Assembly: GCA_019054805.1 (NCBI GenBank)
Contig: JAHQIY010000034.1
Coordinates: 248,001-312,000, forward strand
Direction: 5' to 3'
Source: Brachionus manjavacas
Lineage: Eukaryota > Rotifera > Eurotatoria > Ploima > Brachionidae
DNA: 64,000 nucleotides
Positions 50,725 through 62,100 of this stretch are shown here, piece after piece (the first letter of the stretch is position 1; each line of letters begins with the position of its first letter). A program made the position numbers and the translations under genes. The notes beneath the pieces were generated by a model that made no database searches, had not been told where the DNA came from, and worked only from the letters and a program-made list of their open reading frames with translations.

Positions 50725-51255
50725 AACTTAAGGTCACAGTACTGAACTCAGAGATTCCTTAGACGCAAATCCGACCTTTCTTGGTATCAAGCTTGACCCC
50801 AAATTATCGTTTAAACCACATCTACAAAATCTTGAAAACAAACTAACGTATAAAACTAACTTACTTCGTCGTATCAAAAATTTCAAATGGTCAAACTCCC
50901 TATCAATTAATCTTGTGCTGTACAAATCTCTCATTCGATCCCTTTTCGATTACTGCTTCGTGATACTAAACAGTGGGACCGAAAAAATTAGTTAGTCTCT
51001 CCAAAAAACTCAAAACAAACTCTTGCGTATTATTAAGTATTTTCTTCTCAAAACATCGATTCGTTCCATGCACAAAATTCTTAAGCTAGAAACCATTGAA
51101 GAAAGAGCCAGCAACTTATTTCTTAGGTTTTTGTCTAATAAATAAAAGCAAGCGCTGATCGCAAAAGAAATCGAACAATTCATGCTGCCAGAACGCCCTA
51201 ATTTGATAAGATTTTCAACTCCATTCGATAAACTTAGCTCTAATTGAAACACTTT
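50725..51255 (+). pseudogene. LINE RT C-terminal fragment (plus)
   Basis: The plus strand reads DSLDANPTFLGIKLDPKLSF, KPHLQNLENKLTYKTNLLR, LVLYKSLIRSLFDYCFVILN and LLRIIKYFLLKTSIRSMHKI. This is the RT thumb region of a non-LTR element, related to but distinct from the adjacent minus-strand fragment, with which it stands head to head. It has a few stops and no tail. Confidence 0.7.
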
Positions 51256-51357
51256 TTAATTAAATTTTTTTTCTTTTTTTTTTTTAATGTGAATTCGCTT
51301 TTAAACTAATTTAATCACTTTTTTCATTTTTTTAATTTTATCCAATTTTATTCGATC

Positions 51358-52560
51358 ATCTAAATGGTTTAATTTTTTGTGTTTGAATTACAAAATGTAT
51401 CCAATGTTGAAATAACATTGAAAAAGTGCGATGTTTCAAATAAAAAATAATTTTAAGTAAATATTGCAAGCATGAAAAAACTTGGTGTTTTTTTAATGAA
51501 TTTTGACTTTAGGTTTGTGATATGATGATCCTTAGGATAACATTTGTAGCTTAAAAAACTATCTACGCTCTGTTTTCCATTTTTTATCAATTGAGTATTT
51601 TTTAAAAAGCACCAAACGAAAGTAAATTATCACCAAAGTCAAAATTTTATAAGAAGAAAACAAAGTTTTACGTGTCCAGTCCGTTAGTTAAACTATGGTT
51701 CACCTGTTACTGGAACGATTCTTGTTCTCAGGCTTTATGAACTATTAGTTCACCTAATTTAAAAAAGCTAATGTAATGATTAAAAATAAGATATAAAAGA
51801 TAATTACATAGAAGATTTAAAGTTGGGCGGAGTAGGAAAATTTTGCGAAATAGATGAATCCATGTTCCCCAAAGTCAAACTCTTAAAGGGTGAACAATTT
51901 ATTTTAATTTTCTTTAATTTTTATTATTTATGCTGAAAGGCAAAGATTTAAGAGGAAAGCGTATTTAGGTATTTGGGACTATGGAAAGAGTAATACCAAG
52001 TGAACCAGATCATAGCAAATGATATTTCTAAAGCTCCTCCAAAAAAAAACCTAATAAACTATTTTTATATCAGATTCGAGAATAAGACATCCTATTAAAT
52101 TTTGAGCATAATTCAATTTGTTCGCATAATCTAAAAATCTTTCGTCTAAATCTATTCTAAACAAAAAAATTGGATGAACCAATAGTTCACAAAACCTGAG
52201 AACAAAATATTTCGGATAATAAGTGAACTATGGTTTACCTAAACGACTAGATCCAGTTTTTTAATGATTAAATATAAAAATTTATTCAAAAAGAATTATT
52301 TATCTATTCTTTTTTCTTTTTAATGCTCATTTTTATTCTTTTTATTTATTTAATCTTACATTATTTAACAATATTTTTAGTTTTTTCATGTATTTTTATT
52401 CTGAATGAGCATTTGCTCGGAAAAAAATAAATAAATGAATTATTTAAAAATTAAAAAAGAATTTTCAATATTTTTTTCAGATTTTAAATTTTTTTTTCAA
52501 AATTTGTTTAAAGAGGTTTTTAATCCAAATGTTAAGTGATTAACTCAAACTTAAATTTTT
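51358..52560. mobile_element. Inverted-repeat element with inner TIR pair
   Basis: The left flank TTTGTGTTTGAATTACAAAA and CCAATGTTGAAATAACATTG recurs at both ends of the element at 56790-57515. Inside, 51675-51760 (AACTATGGTTCACCTG ... GAACTATTAGTTCACC) pairs with inverted 52168-52250. These inner ~80-bp arms define a MITE of about 580 bp. No coding sequence was recognised. Confidence 0.55.
52395..52440 (+). repeat. Retroposon-like tail inside the element
   Basis: TTCTGAATGAGCATTTGCTC, then GG and AAATAAATAAATG. The stem GAGC/GCTC with a four-base loop matches the tail at 57232. Confidence 0.45.
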
Positions 52561-53186
52561 AGCTCAAATCTTTTCCTGATTTTATAAGGAATATTCGAAT
52601 AAAACTTTGTAATTTGGACAAAAGAGAGCAGTCTCAAGCGAAAAGAAGAACTATCGAGCTTCAAACTTAAAAATTTTAAATGTTGATCACAAGACGAAAT
52701 AATCACCATAAGTAATGGTATCAGGCTTAAACAAGTGTGTAATATTTGTTCTCTTTCTGGTGAAATTAAAGCGTGTAATGCTATCATTTGAAATGTGTAT
52801 TGTTAAATTTTTTTTTAATAGGACATAGTAAAAAAATTTGAAAATTTAAACATTTTTATACTTAATTAATCTTGTGTTAAATTTTTTTTTATAAGTTATT
52901 TTTTTGGTTTTTTGGTATTTTATTTTTGAATAAAAATTAATAAATTTTTTTCTTAAACTCAAAGTGCAAGCATTTTCAGGCTTTTCTCTGTTATCTTGAG
53001 TAAGAATAAACGTTATCGTTTGTTTTGTTAAAAAAAATCAATCAAAAATCATTATTTATTTAAAAAATTACTAATTGCTTTACTTTTTGTTAACAAATTA
53101 AAAAACTTTTGTTTCATTTTTTCTAAAATTTAAAAAAAGACAAGTAATGTTGATTAAAAAGCTTTTCACCATTAACAGTTGTCAAA

Positions 53187-56100
53187 TCAGTTCAAATTTT
53201 CATCTGAATCATTGTAAATTGACGACGCAATTTCTTTTTGCTTGTTGATTAAGGACTAAATTTTAAAAAGGTACTCTTTAAAAAATGTATTCTTACATCA
53301 AAAACTCAAATTACCTGTTTTAAACTTGCTAATTGGTTTAAAATTTGTTCTTGTCTCGGAGTTGGGTTGTTTTTCACTAAGCCATTGTTTAACAATGGAT
53401 CCTAAAATAAAATTAACTTGAATGTAAAGTTTTTTAACTATTAAATTCATAAGGGTTTAAATATTCAAAAAGTCTAGATGTCGTGAGTCATTTTCTATAA
53501 TTTGGACAGGTATCTAAAATTTTGACATGCATTATTTAGACAGAAAGTTCAAAAATTTATTAATTAAAAAATATTAGAAAAAATACAAAAATATAAATAA
53601 AAGAATTACAATTAATTCATTTATCCATTGAATTCTATCAAGTGAGATAAATTTTAAAGAAAAGATAAAGTTTTATCAAAAGTAAAATCAGAAATAGCTT
53701 TATTTAATTGCTCTCCCAAATAAATATAACCTGGCTTACGTCTGTTGGTACGGTCAGAACACAACTTTATAAATTCATTTTCTGTATTTGATAGCTCTAA
53801 CTTAAGACTATCAATTAAGATAAGCAAATGTGGATGAGATTTTAAGCTATAAACAAATTCAAAATTAAATTTTATTTTTTTATGTTGAAAACTATAAGTC
53901 GAAAAACTACATGTCGAGTTTATTCTTGTCGAGTATAAAATAATTTGTCTAAATTAATTATGTCGAATTCAGACAAGTCGAGTTTTTCATGACGAACTTA
54001 TATCTGTCGAAATTAACTTGTCGAAAACAGTTGCAACCGTCACAACCCAAAAAAAAGAGATGACTTAACAATTCTCAAAGAGGTAAAAACTTATTTAATA
54101 AGAAAAAAAGAATCATAGCTAAAAATCTTGTACTTGTAACAAACATTGGAGAATTTTTACCGAACTTAGAATTAAATTGTTTATTGCTAAATATTTCCAC
54201 AGTTATTTTTGAATACCCACTAGTGTTTGTTTGAATGAAGTGATCTTACAGCTTAGTTACATTTTTGAAAAAAAGAAATGAAAAAATTTATGAATATAGC
54301 CTCTTAGATGTTCTTTAGTTAGAAAAAAAATTTCTTTTTAAAAAATTTATTTTGCGATAAAAATTCTCTTTGATTTTATTTAAAAAAAAAAGAGCTTACT
54401 TTTAATTGATTCCGGTAACTAATACCATCGTAACTAAATCCATAATCCGATGGTCTCATATTTTGTATGTATGCCTTTGAAAAAGGATAAAAAATTAATA
54501 TTTTTTTGAAATTTTTTGAAGCAGTTTTTGATGCTATAAGTCTTTTGAAAATCATTTTTCTAATCATAATTCTGATGCCTGTATTGTCTAAAAGTTTTTG
54601 AAAAAAAAAAATTTGTATTCTTTCTAAAATTGCCACGCTAGTTTTTAATATATGATTTAAATTCGGATTTAAAAATATTTCGCTGTTTTCAAATTTTTCT
54701 AAAATACTAAAATCTTATAACAATGTATTTAACGTACTTATTTGTCTTAGAAAATTTATTAAATTAAAAAATATTATAATACAGTACATCCTAAAACTAA
54801 CTTCATCGCTTTCTTTTCCTTTCCTCTTCCTTTCCTCTTCCTTTCCTTTTCCACTTCCTTCCTTTTTCTTAGAAGAAGAGGAAGAGGAATGGAATAAGTG
54901 AGGAAGAGGAAAGGAAGAGGAGAGGAAAGAAATCGATGAAGTTAGTTTTAGGATGTATTGTAAATGAATATAAAATGTTTCAATAAGATATTACTAAACG
55001 CATTAAATAATAAATTTCAAAAGAAAATATTAGCAATTACATAAAATTAAAAGTCCAACGTCTCATTTTCTGCCAAGTTTCCACAAATTCAAATCTTTCT
55101 ATAGATTTAAAAATCCTCAGAGTTAATCAGATTGTTTACCGAGATGAATGTCTGAGCAGGAGATTGCTTCCCTTCATCAATAAGTATCATTCAGACTAAA
55201 ATTTTTGATAATGACCTGACTTGGCGAGCTCTCATTACGCAAAAGCGTCATTGAACTTTATGATGATCGAAAATTCAATCGATTATGTCGACAAGATGGA
55301 TGACCCTGTAAATTTACCTAAAATCAGACCTATTGAAGATTTTTGGTCAATATTGAAAGGGAAAGTCTTCGAGAATGTCTGGGAAGCGAAAAAACTTCAT
55401 CAATTGAGGCTCAGGATACTAAAATGTCTGCATGAAATCAGCTTTACATCAAACAGACTCTAATGGAAAGTTTCAAAAGTAGGATTTACAAAATTCGAAA
55501 TAATGATTTAATAGAAAAAAGAATAATTATCATCAGTATTATAAATTTATAAATTGAGCATAAATTTCTTTTTTTTAAACATTCTTCTATGTAGCCGTCA
55601 ATGAAAATTTTGAATAGAAAAGAGGAAAGAACGCATCTTATTCGAAACAGATGCCACTTTAAATGGCTCAGTGATGCAGCCATTAGAGAGGAATATTGCT
55701 GAAAGTGTCGAGTCACTTTTTAAGAATAACCTAGGAAAAAATGGCTTAAATTTTTTGGGGGTGACAAATTTAATTTTTTTAAGATGACAAAAATAACTAA
55801 AAGTGGTGACTAATTTAATCTATTTTTCCTGACAATAAAAAACTAATTATTCTGACAAAAAAACTAAACGACTGACAAATATATATATATTGAGATGACT
55901 ATTTAATAATTTTGCACTGACAAAATTTTATTCATTTTTATTTTATATTATTTTAGTTCTAATTAAGCTATTTAGGTGGACTTGAGTGGAAATCAAAAGT
56001 AATGACCCTATGCTTCACAAGGAGTGAATAAGGAAAAAAAAGAAAAGCTATATAGTAATTTAGTTCTCTAAGATTGTAAGGAATGAACTAAAATTGTGAC

Positions 56101-59100
56101 GTTTTCTCATAGTCGTTTTCTCATAGCTTGATGATGAGATTTGGACAAAACGGTTTGTCATAATCGTCTGGAGGTTCCTTCCGATTTTGGTGCTATAGTT
56201 CAAGATTTTGATTTTTATTGTGACCTCAAAATCATTAATTTGCTGTAAAAAATAATTAGTTAGTCAAAAAGTATTTTTGTCACTAAAATCATTATTTTAT
56301 CAGTCAATTAATTTATTTGTCATCATATGTAGTTTTTTTGTCAGTAGATTTAGTCTTTTTTGTCAGTAAAATTTAATTTTTTTTGTCAGTCCATTAATTG
56401 ATGGCCGGAAAAAATGTAGAATTTAGGTTATATTTAATATTTATATTTACAAGAGAAAATCGTTTCAGCATACCCTTAAAATCTAACAAAAATTGTAACT
56501 TAAAAACACCCCTAAATCACTGTTCTGAACATTCAAAAAAAATTATTTAAATCGGAAAAAAATTGACTTAATTTTACACCTTTTGAAGGTCTAATTAACA
56601 CGTTTTAACATTTTGAAAAAAAATTGAAATTTCAAGCTTTATTTTTGTTTAAAAAATAACAACCAAAAAAATTTTTTTCAAATAAAATTTGAAATATTGA
56701 ACGGAGTCATATTCATATAAACTTAGGCCCAGAAATTCATCAAAAGCCTTAGAATATTAAATGTATTAGACTAAGGAAATTTAATAATAAAACTGGTTTA
56801 ATTTTTTGTGTTTGAATTACAAAATGTATCCATGGTTGAAACAACATTGAAAAAGTGGGATCATTGCAATCATGGAAAAAATTTTTTTTTATAAGTTTCA
56901 AAAAATAAAATAGATAAAAATAATTAGCGAAAAATTCAAAGTTGGGAAAAAAAAATAACAAAAATATTTTTAACTTCAATTTTTTATTTTTATATCAGTT
57001 TCGAGAATTTGGCATTCTATTAAATAGCTTTATTCAATTTTTTCACCTAATTTTATTTTGGGTTCACCTTAACGTGAACAAAAAAAAAAAACAAAAATTT
57101 TTCGCATAAAAAATGAACTATGGTTCACCTAACCGACTAGACCGAGTTTTTCAACGATAGAATACAAATTTCAATCTAAGTGAATTATTTATCTTTTTTT
57201 TCTTTTAATTTATTTTTTATTTTTTTTACTTTAATCTGAAGGAGCATTAGCTCGGTACAGATAAACAAATAAATAAATAAATTATTTAAAAGTTAAAAAA
57301 GAACTTTCAATATTTTTTTCAATTTTCTAAATAAAAATTAAATTCATTCTATTTAACTAAAGAGTTTTATTTCAAAAATAAAAATGCTTGCAATTTTAAC
57401 TTAAAATTATTTTTTTTGGAAATTTAAAAAAAATATCTGAAACATCGCACTTTTTCAGTGTTATTTCAACATTGGACACATTTTCTAATTCAAACAAAAA
57501 AAATTTTATTAAAAAAATTAAAAGTCTAAAGAAAACACCATAAAAAGTGTATTAAAAAGTTTTCTATGAATTTTTCCAGATTTACTAAAATTTGCTTGAA
57601 AAGGTATTTAGAACAGTGCTAAGGATGTTTTTTAGTATACTGTGTTTGTTAGATTTTTAGAATGTGCTGAAACGATTTTTTAGTGTGTTGAGACGATTTT
57701 TGCGGGTGCTGGTCGTAAATGCTATTTTACGACGCATTAAACATTTATGTGAAAACAATTTTGTTCTAATGAAAAATATTTTTTTAAGAGACATTTAATT
57801 AAATATATGTGAGAGGTTAATTAGTGTCCTTTTATTAAATCCACTGTATCTTTTGATGAAGCTATTTTGTTTCTAAAATTCTTAACTTCTGGCTCATAAA
57901 TGATTGCTATAAACTAAAAAAACAAAAAAAAAACACTGACCTGTCTAGCTCTTTCTCTGTCTCGTTTAACTGCTGAAGACTCTCTTGATGGAGGAACCGG
58001 AGAGCCAGCGTGTATTGGATCTAAGATCTCGTTTGTTCTCATAAATGGCACAAAACCACGGCCAGAGTTTTCCTCGCTATTAAAAAAGCTTGGATCTTTA
58101 ATATTTAAATGCGAAATTTTGCCTGGATAATTTTCGTTCAAATACAAATCTTCATCTTCTTCATAGATTGGAGTTTTGGCTAAATTTTTACTCAACAAAT
58201 TCATAATCGATTCAGTTTGTGCCTTGTTCTCGCCACTTTTGCTCATTAATGGCACATTAATGTCATCCTCATTGTCCAAAGCTAAGTTCAAATTTGGCTC
58301 ATTTGTCCGATCTGATCTGTAACTGCGAACACTCTCATTTTGTTCTTTGGGCCTATTTTTTTCACGTTGGTTAAAATTTTTGTAATACTCCATTCTCTTC
58401 ATTTTTCTCTCTTCAGCTTGCTGAGCTCGTTTGTAGTAAAATGGATCCTTTTGCGAGTTGGACACAGCTTTTTTGCCCTTCAAATTTTTAAAATTCCAAA
58501 TTGGTTTGCCATCCTTTCCAACGCCAACTTTCAATTTTTCGTCCTCACAATCGTTGCTCTCTTTTGTCTTGCTATTAGGAGAATTTTTGTTAGTTTTCTT
58601 TTCTCTCTCTGTCGAAATTTCTTTGGCCTTGACAGCATTTTTTAGCAGTAGCCTTAAATCTTCTTCCTTGATTTCGGCCGGCAGACCGGCACTGTCTATT
58701 CGCAGCAATCTGAATATTTGCTCTATGCTCTCGCCTTCACTTTTCTTTTCGTTGCCCTCTGAAGATTTGTATTGATGCTGTGACGCTTTTTTGAATGCTG
58801 TGTCCATGTTCATTTCGTTCATGTGCGACATGTGTGACGAGTTGTTGTTGATTCGATTTGATTCAATCGGTTTAGATTCATAGAAGTAGTGTGATGCCAT
58901 GTGTGGACTGGTGTCCCTGATTAGATGCTCTGGATTCCTGGTCAATTTGGCCTTTAGTTCAGCGAATTTTTTTTCAAGCTGCGATGTGTCATGACCTCCC
59001 TTTTGCAAACGCTTGAGCAGTTTTTTGTGCTTTTCTTCAGCGGCAGCCAACTCTGCTTGCTGCATCTTGCGATAAATTTCCTGTGACCGGGTCTCAGTGA

Positions 59101-62100
59101 TGTTGCTGCGCATTGTCTTGCTCTCTTGGTCATATTTGTTATACTCTCCTTGCAGGACAGAGGGAGACACGTCCAAATTGGACGGTCTCGATGAGTTGAG
59201 AATTTTTTCAAAATTTTGATAGTGTGAATTTTGTTTTTTTTTCTCCTCATTCACTTTGCTAGCTTGTTTCATTTCCAGAGCTTCGTTTTCCACCTTCATG
59301 TTGTTTAAATTCTGAATTTCCTCTTCGATCATTTTTATGCGCTTCTTTTCCGCAATTTGCGCCTCTATTTCTAATTTATGCTGGAGGCCCTGTTTTTTCC
59401 GCCTTTCCATTTCGTCTATCTGAGCTGGATCGAGTAAGTTGCGTGTTCGGCCAAACGATTTTTCCTCTAAATTCTTTTGCTCAGAATTAAAAGCCGCATG
59501 ATTGTCCTGATGATATTGTTTAAGTGGTTGCTGGCTTTCTATGAGCTTTTCCTTTTTCTGCTCTTCTAGATCGTGAAGCCATTTTTTGCGCTCCAATTCT
59601 TTGGTTTTCTTGATTTCGTCGTCATACACTACTCCCTTTAAGAATTAAATTATTTTTTTATTTAAATTTTATATTTTTAAATACTCCAAACGAAATAGAA
59701 GTCCTCATGGCAGGAGGCACTCTTGACTGATCGTGTTTAGTTTTAGTTTCATCATATTTTGGAGTATTATTTGATAGAGCATTTTCTTCATTTTGTAAGC
59801 TTTTTTCGAAAGCTGTAATTTCATCAATTTGTTGTTTGATTTTTTTAAATTCTTCGATTTGATCTGAGTGATTTGTGGAATTTTTATTTTTGTGATTATT
59901 TTCGTAAGGCCAATAACTGTTTTTTTCCTCTTTGTCTAAATGTGAGTTCATTTTGGCTCTGTCAAATTTATTTTCCTGCTGAATCTGGTTGAATTCAGCG
60001 GAAAATGCATTTTTTTGACCATTGTCCAGACTGTTCAGACTGTTTGATTTTTTAAATAAGTTAATTACCGAATCTTGGTTGTTCGTGTGGTCATATTCCA
60101 AGTTTTTAGTTGATCCGATGAATTTAGAGTCTCTTTGAGCATCTTAAACAAAAAAGCCTTAGCAATATTTAATTAAATAGGGAAAAATTTGAAAATTTAG
60201 CATTTAAAGTTTATTTGAAAAAAAATTCTAGATTAAAATAAATAAATTTAAATTTGTAAACAAAATTTAACCATTTATTTTTGCTTAAAAAAAGCGTCTA
60301 AAGCGTTTTTCCATGTCAAAGACTTTAATTTTTTTTCAAGTCCGGTCACCAGTTATTCACAAAAGTCGTGCAATTTTCAGAATGAATTAGAAATAATCTA
60401 TTTAATTATTTTGCAGTTAAAATAAAATTTATTTAAAATAATGAAAAGGACAGAATTTTTTTTGGGTGTAATTTTTGAAGCTGTAAAAAATTCATATGAT
60501 ATGAAAAATAAATTAATAAATGGATTTTAAAAAATTTACTGAGTGTTGATTAAATATGCAAGTAGTTAAATTTATGATTGAGGTGTGAAAAAATCAAATG
60601 AGTATAAAGCAAAAAATTGTTAAAATAAAATTTTAAATTGCTAAAATTTTTTTATTTTATCTTAATTAACCTTGTTTAATTTTTTATAAATTTTTATTCC
60701 GAAGGACCATTAGCTCGGCACAGGTTAACAAATAAATAAATAATAAATAAAAATTCATTAAGAGTTTTAATTAATCTAATAATAATTAACATAATTGTCT
60801 CTTTTCAAATCTTGCTGATAATGGGAGGCGCTCATCTCCTTTTCTAGTACCTTTATGAGGGAATAATTGTTTCAGCACATCCTTTAAAGCTAACAAACAC
60901 ACTCACTTAATAAGAACCCAAATTCACTGTTCTGCACACTCATAAAAATTTTTTCAAATGGGAAAAAAATTAAAATTTGAAGGTCTAATTAACACGTTTT
61001 TCTGGCAAAGTAAAATTTTATCAATAAATTTGAAAAAAGATTGTATTTTGTAAAAAACGCATTTAAAATGTTTTGATTAAATCAGAAAAAATCAAATTTG
61101 ATCAAAAATTTTACTTTGTCCATTTTTCTAACACAAAAAGATTATGTTACGCGTTTGGCACCTGGCATTTATTAGTTCGACAATCGTGATGAATACCATA
61201 CACGCATTTACCTTTGTTAAAATTAAATTAACTTAAACATTTGTTGTCTAAAAAAGGTCGACCAAAAAATTCTTTAAAATCTTTAGAATATTAAATTTAT
61301 CAAATTAAAATTAATAATTGAACTAAGATTTGATTTTTTTATCAATTTTATTAAATTACTAAAAGTCTAGAGAACACACCATAAAAAGTGTGTTAAAAAG
61401 TTTTCTATGAATTTTTCTGGATTTACTAAAAATTACCAAAAAAGCTGTGTAGAACAGTGTTAAGGGTGTTTTTTAGTATAGTGTGTTAGTTAGATTTTAA
61501 GGATATGCTGAAACGATTTTTGAGTGTGCTGATTTGGCAGATTCCCCTTTTGAGCAACAGCTCCTATCTGATACAGAGATTGCTGCATTAGGTTGATCAT
61601 CTACACTGCAATTATTACCAAACAACCAGTCCCCCTTATTTTTATGATGAAAGGGGTATAAACACTAGCCCCATATTGCAGAGATATTTTGAAGATTTTT
61701 TCACCCTAAGCGGGTTTTGAGCTCTCGACCCTCTGCTTGCATGACTAACACGCAAACCATTCGGCTATACGGACTTAGATTAATTGACTAGTTAATCTTA
61801 GTGATGCTGAGTTTAAGCGTTACCTATCTGGAAAATTCGCGACTTTTGATCATTTTGTGAAGTCATTTAATATATGGTGTATTGATAGGGAGAATTGTCA
61901 AGATTGAAAAAATGCTAGATGCACTTGTCCTTGTTTTCTAAAAGAGTATAAATGCAGTATGTAGTTGGTATGACTATTAGATTAAAAGAAGTCATTTCTC
62001 CATCAATAACTAAATCAGTTCCCATCGGACAAAAAAGAAAGAGAGGCAGACCTACATTAGCAAAAAAAAGAATTTATTAGAGAATAATTTTTTTCAATAT

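Noticed and set aside
52551-52787. 78-residue minus-strand frame starting MIALHALISPEREQIL
   Set aside because: No family or splice join was found, and it borders inverted-repeat element DNA. It could be an exon of the unrecognised gene, but the support is too weak.
57821-57911. Apparent last exon of the CCDC66-like gene reading FIAIIYEPEVKNFRNKIASS
   Set aside because: It keeps phase, but the exon at 53401 also does and carries the conserved C-terminal block. Kept only as a possible alternative end.
58340-58775. Plus-strand hydrophobic open frames of about 100 residues
   Set aside because: They are shadows of the CCDC66-like coding exon on the minus strand.
61690-61785. Genuine tRNA gene
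   Set aside because: The B box is degenerate and the acceptor stem does not close. A SINE head is more likely.
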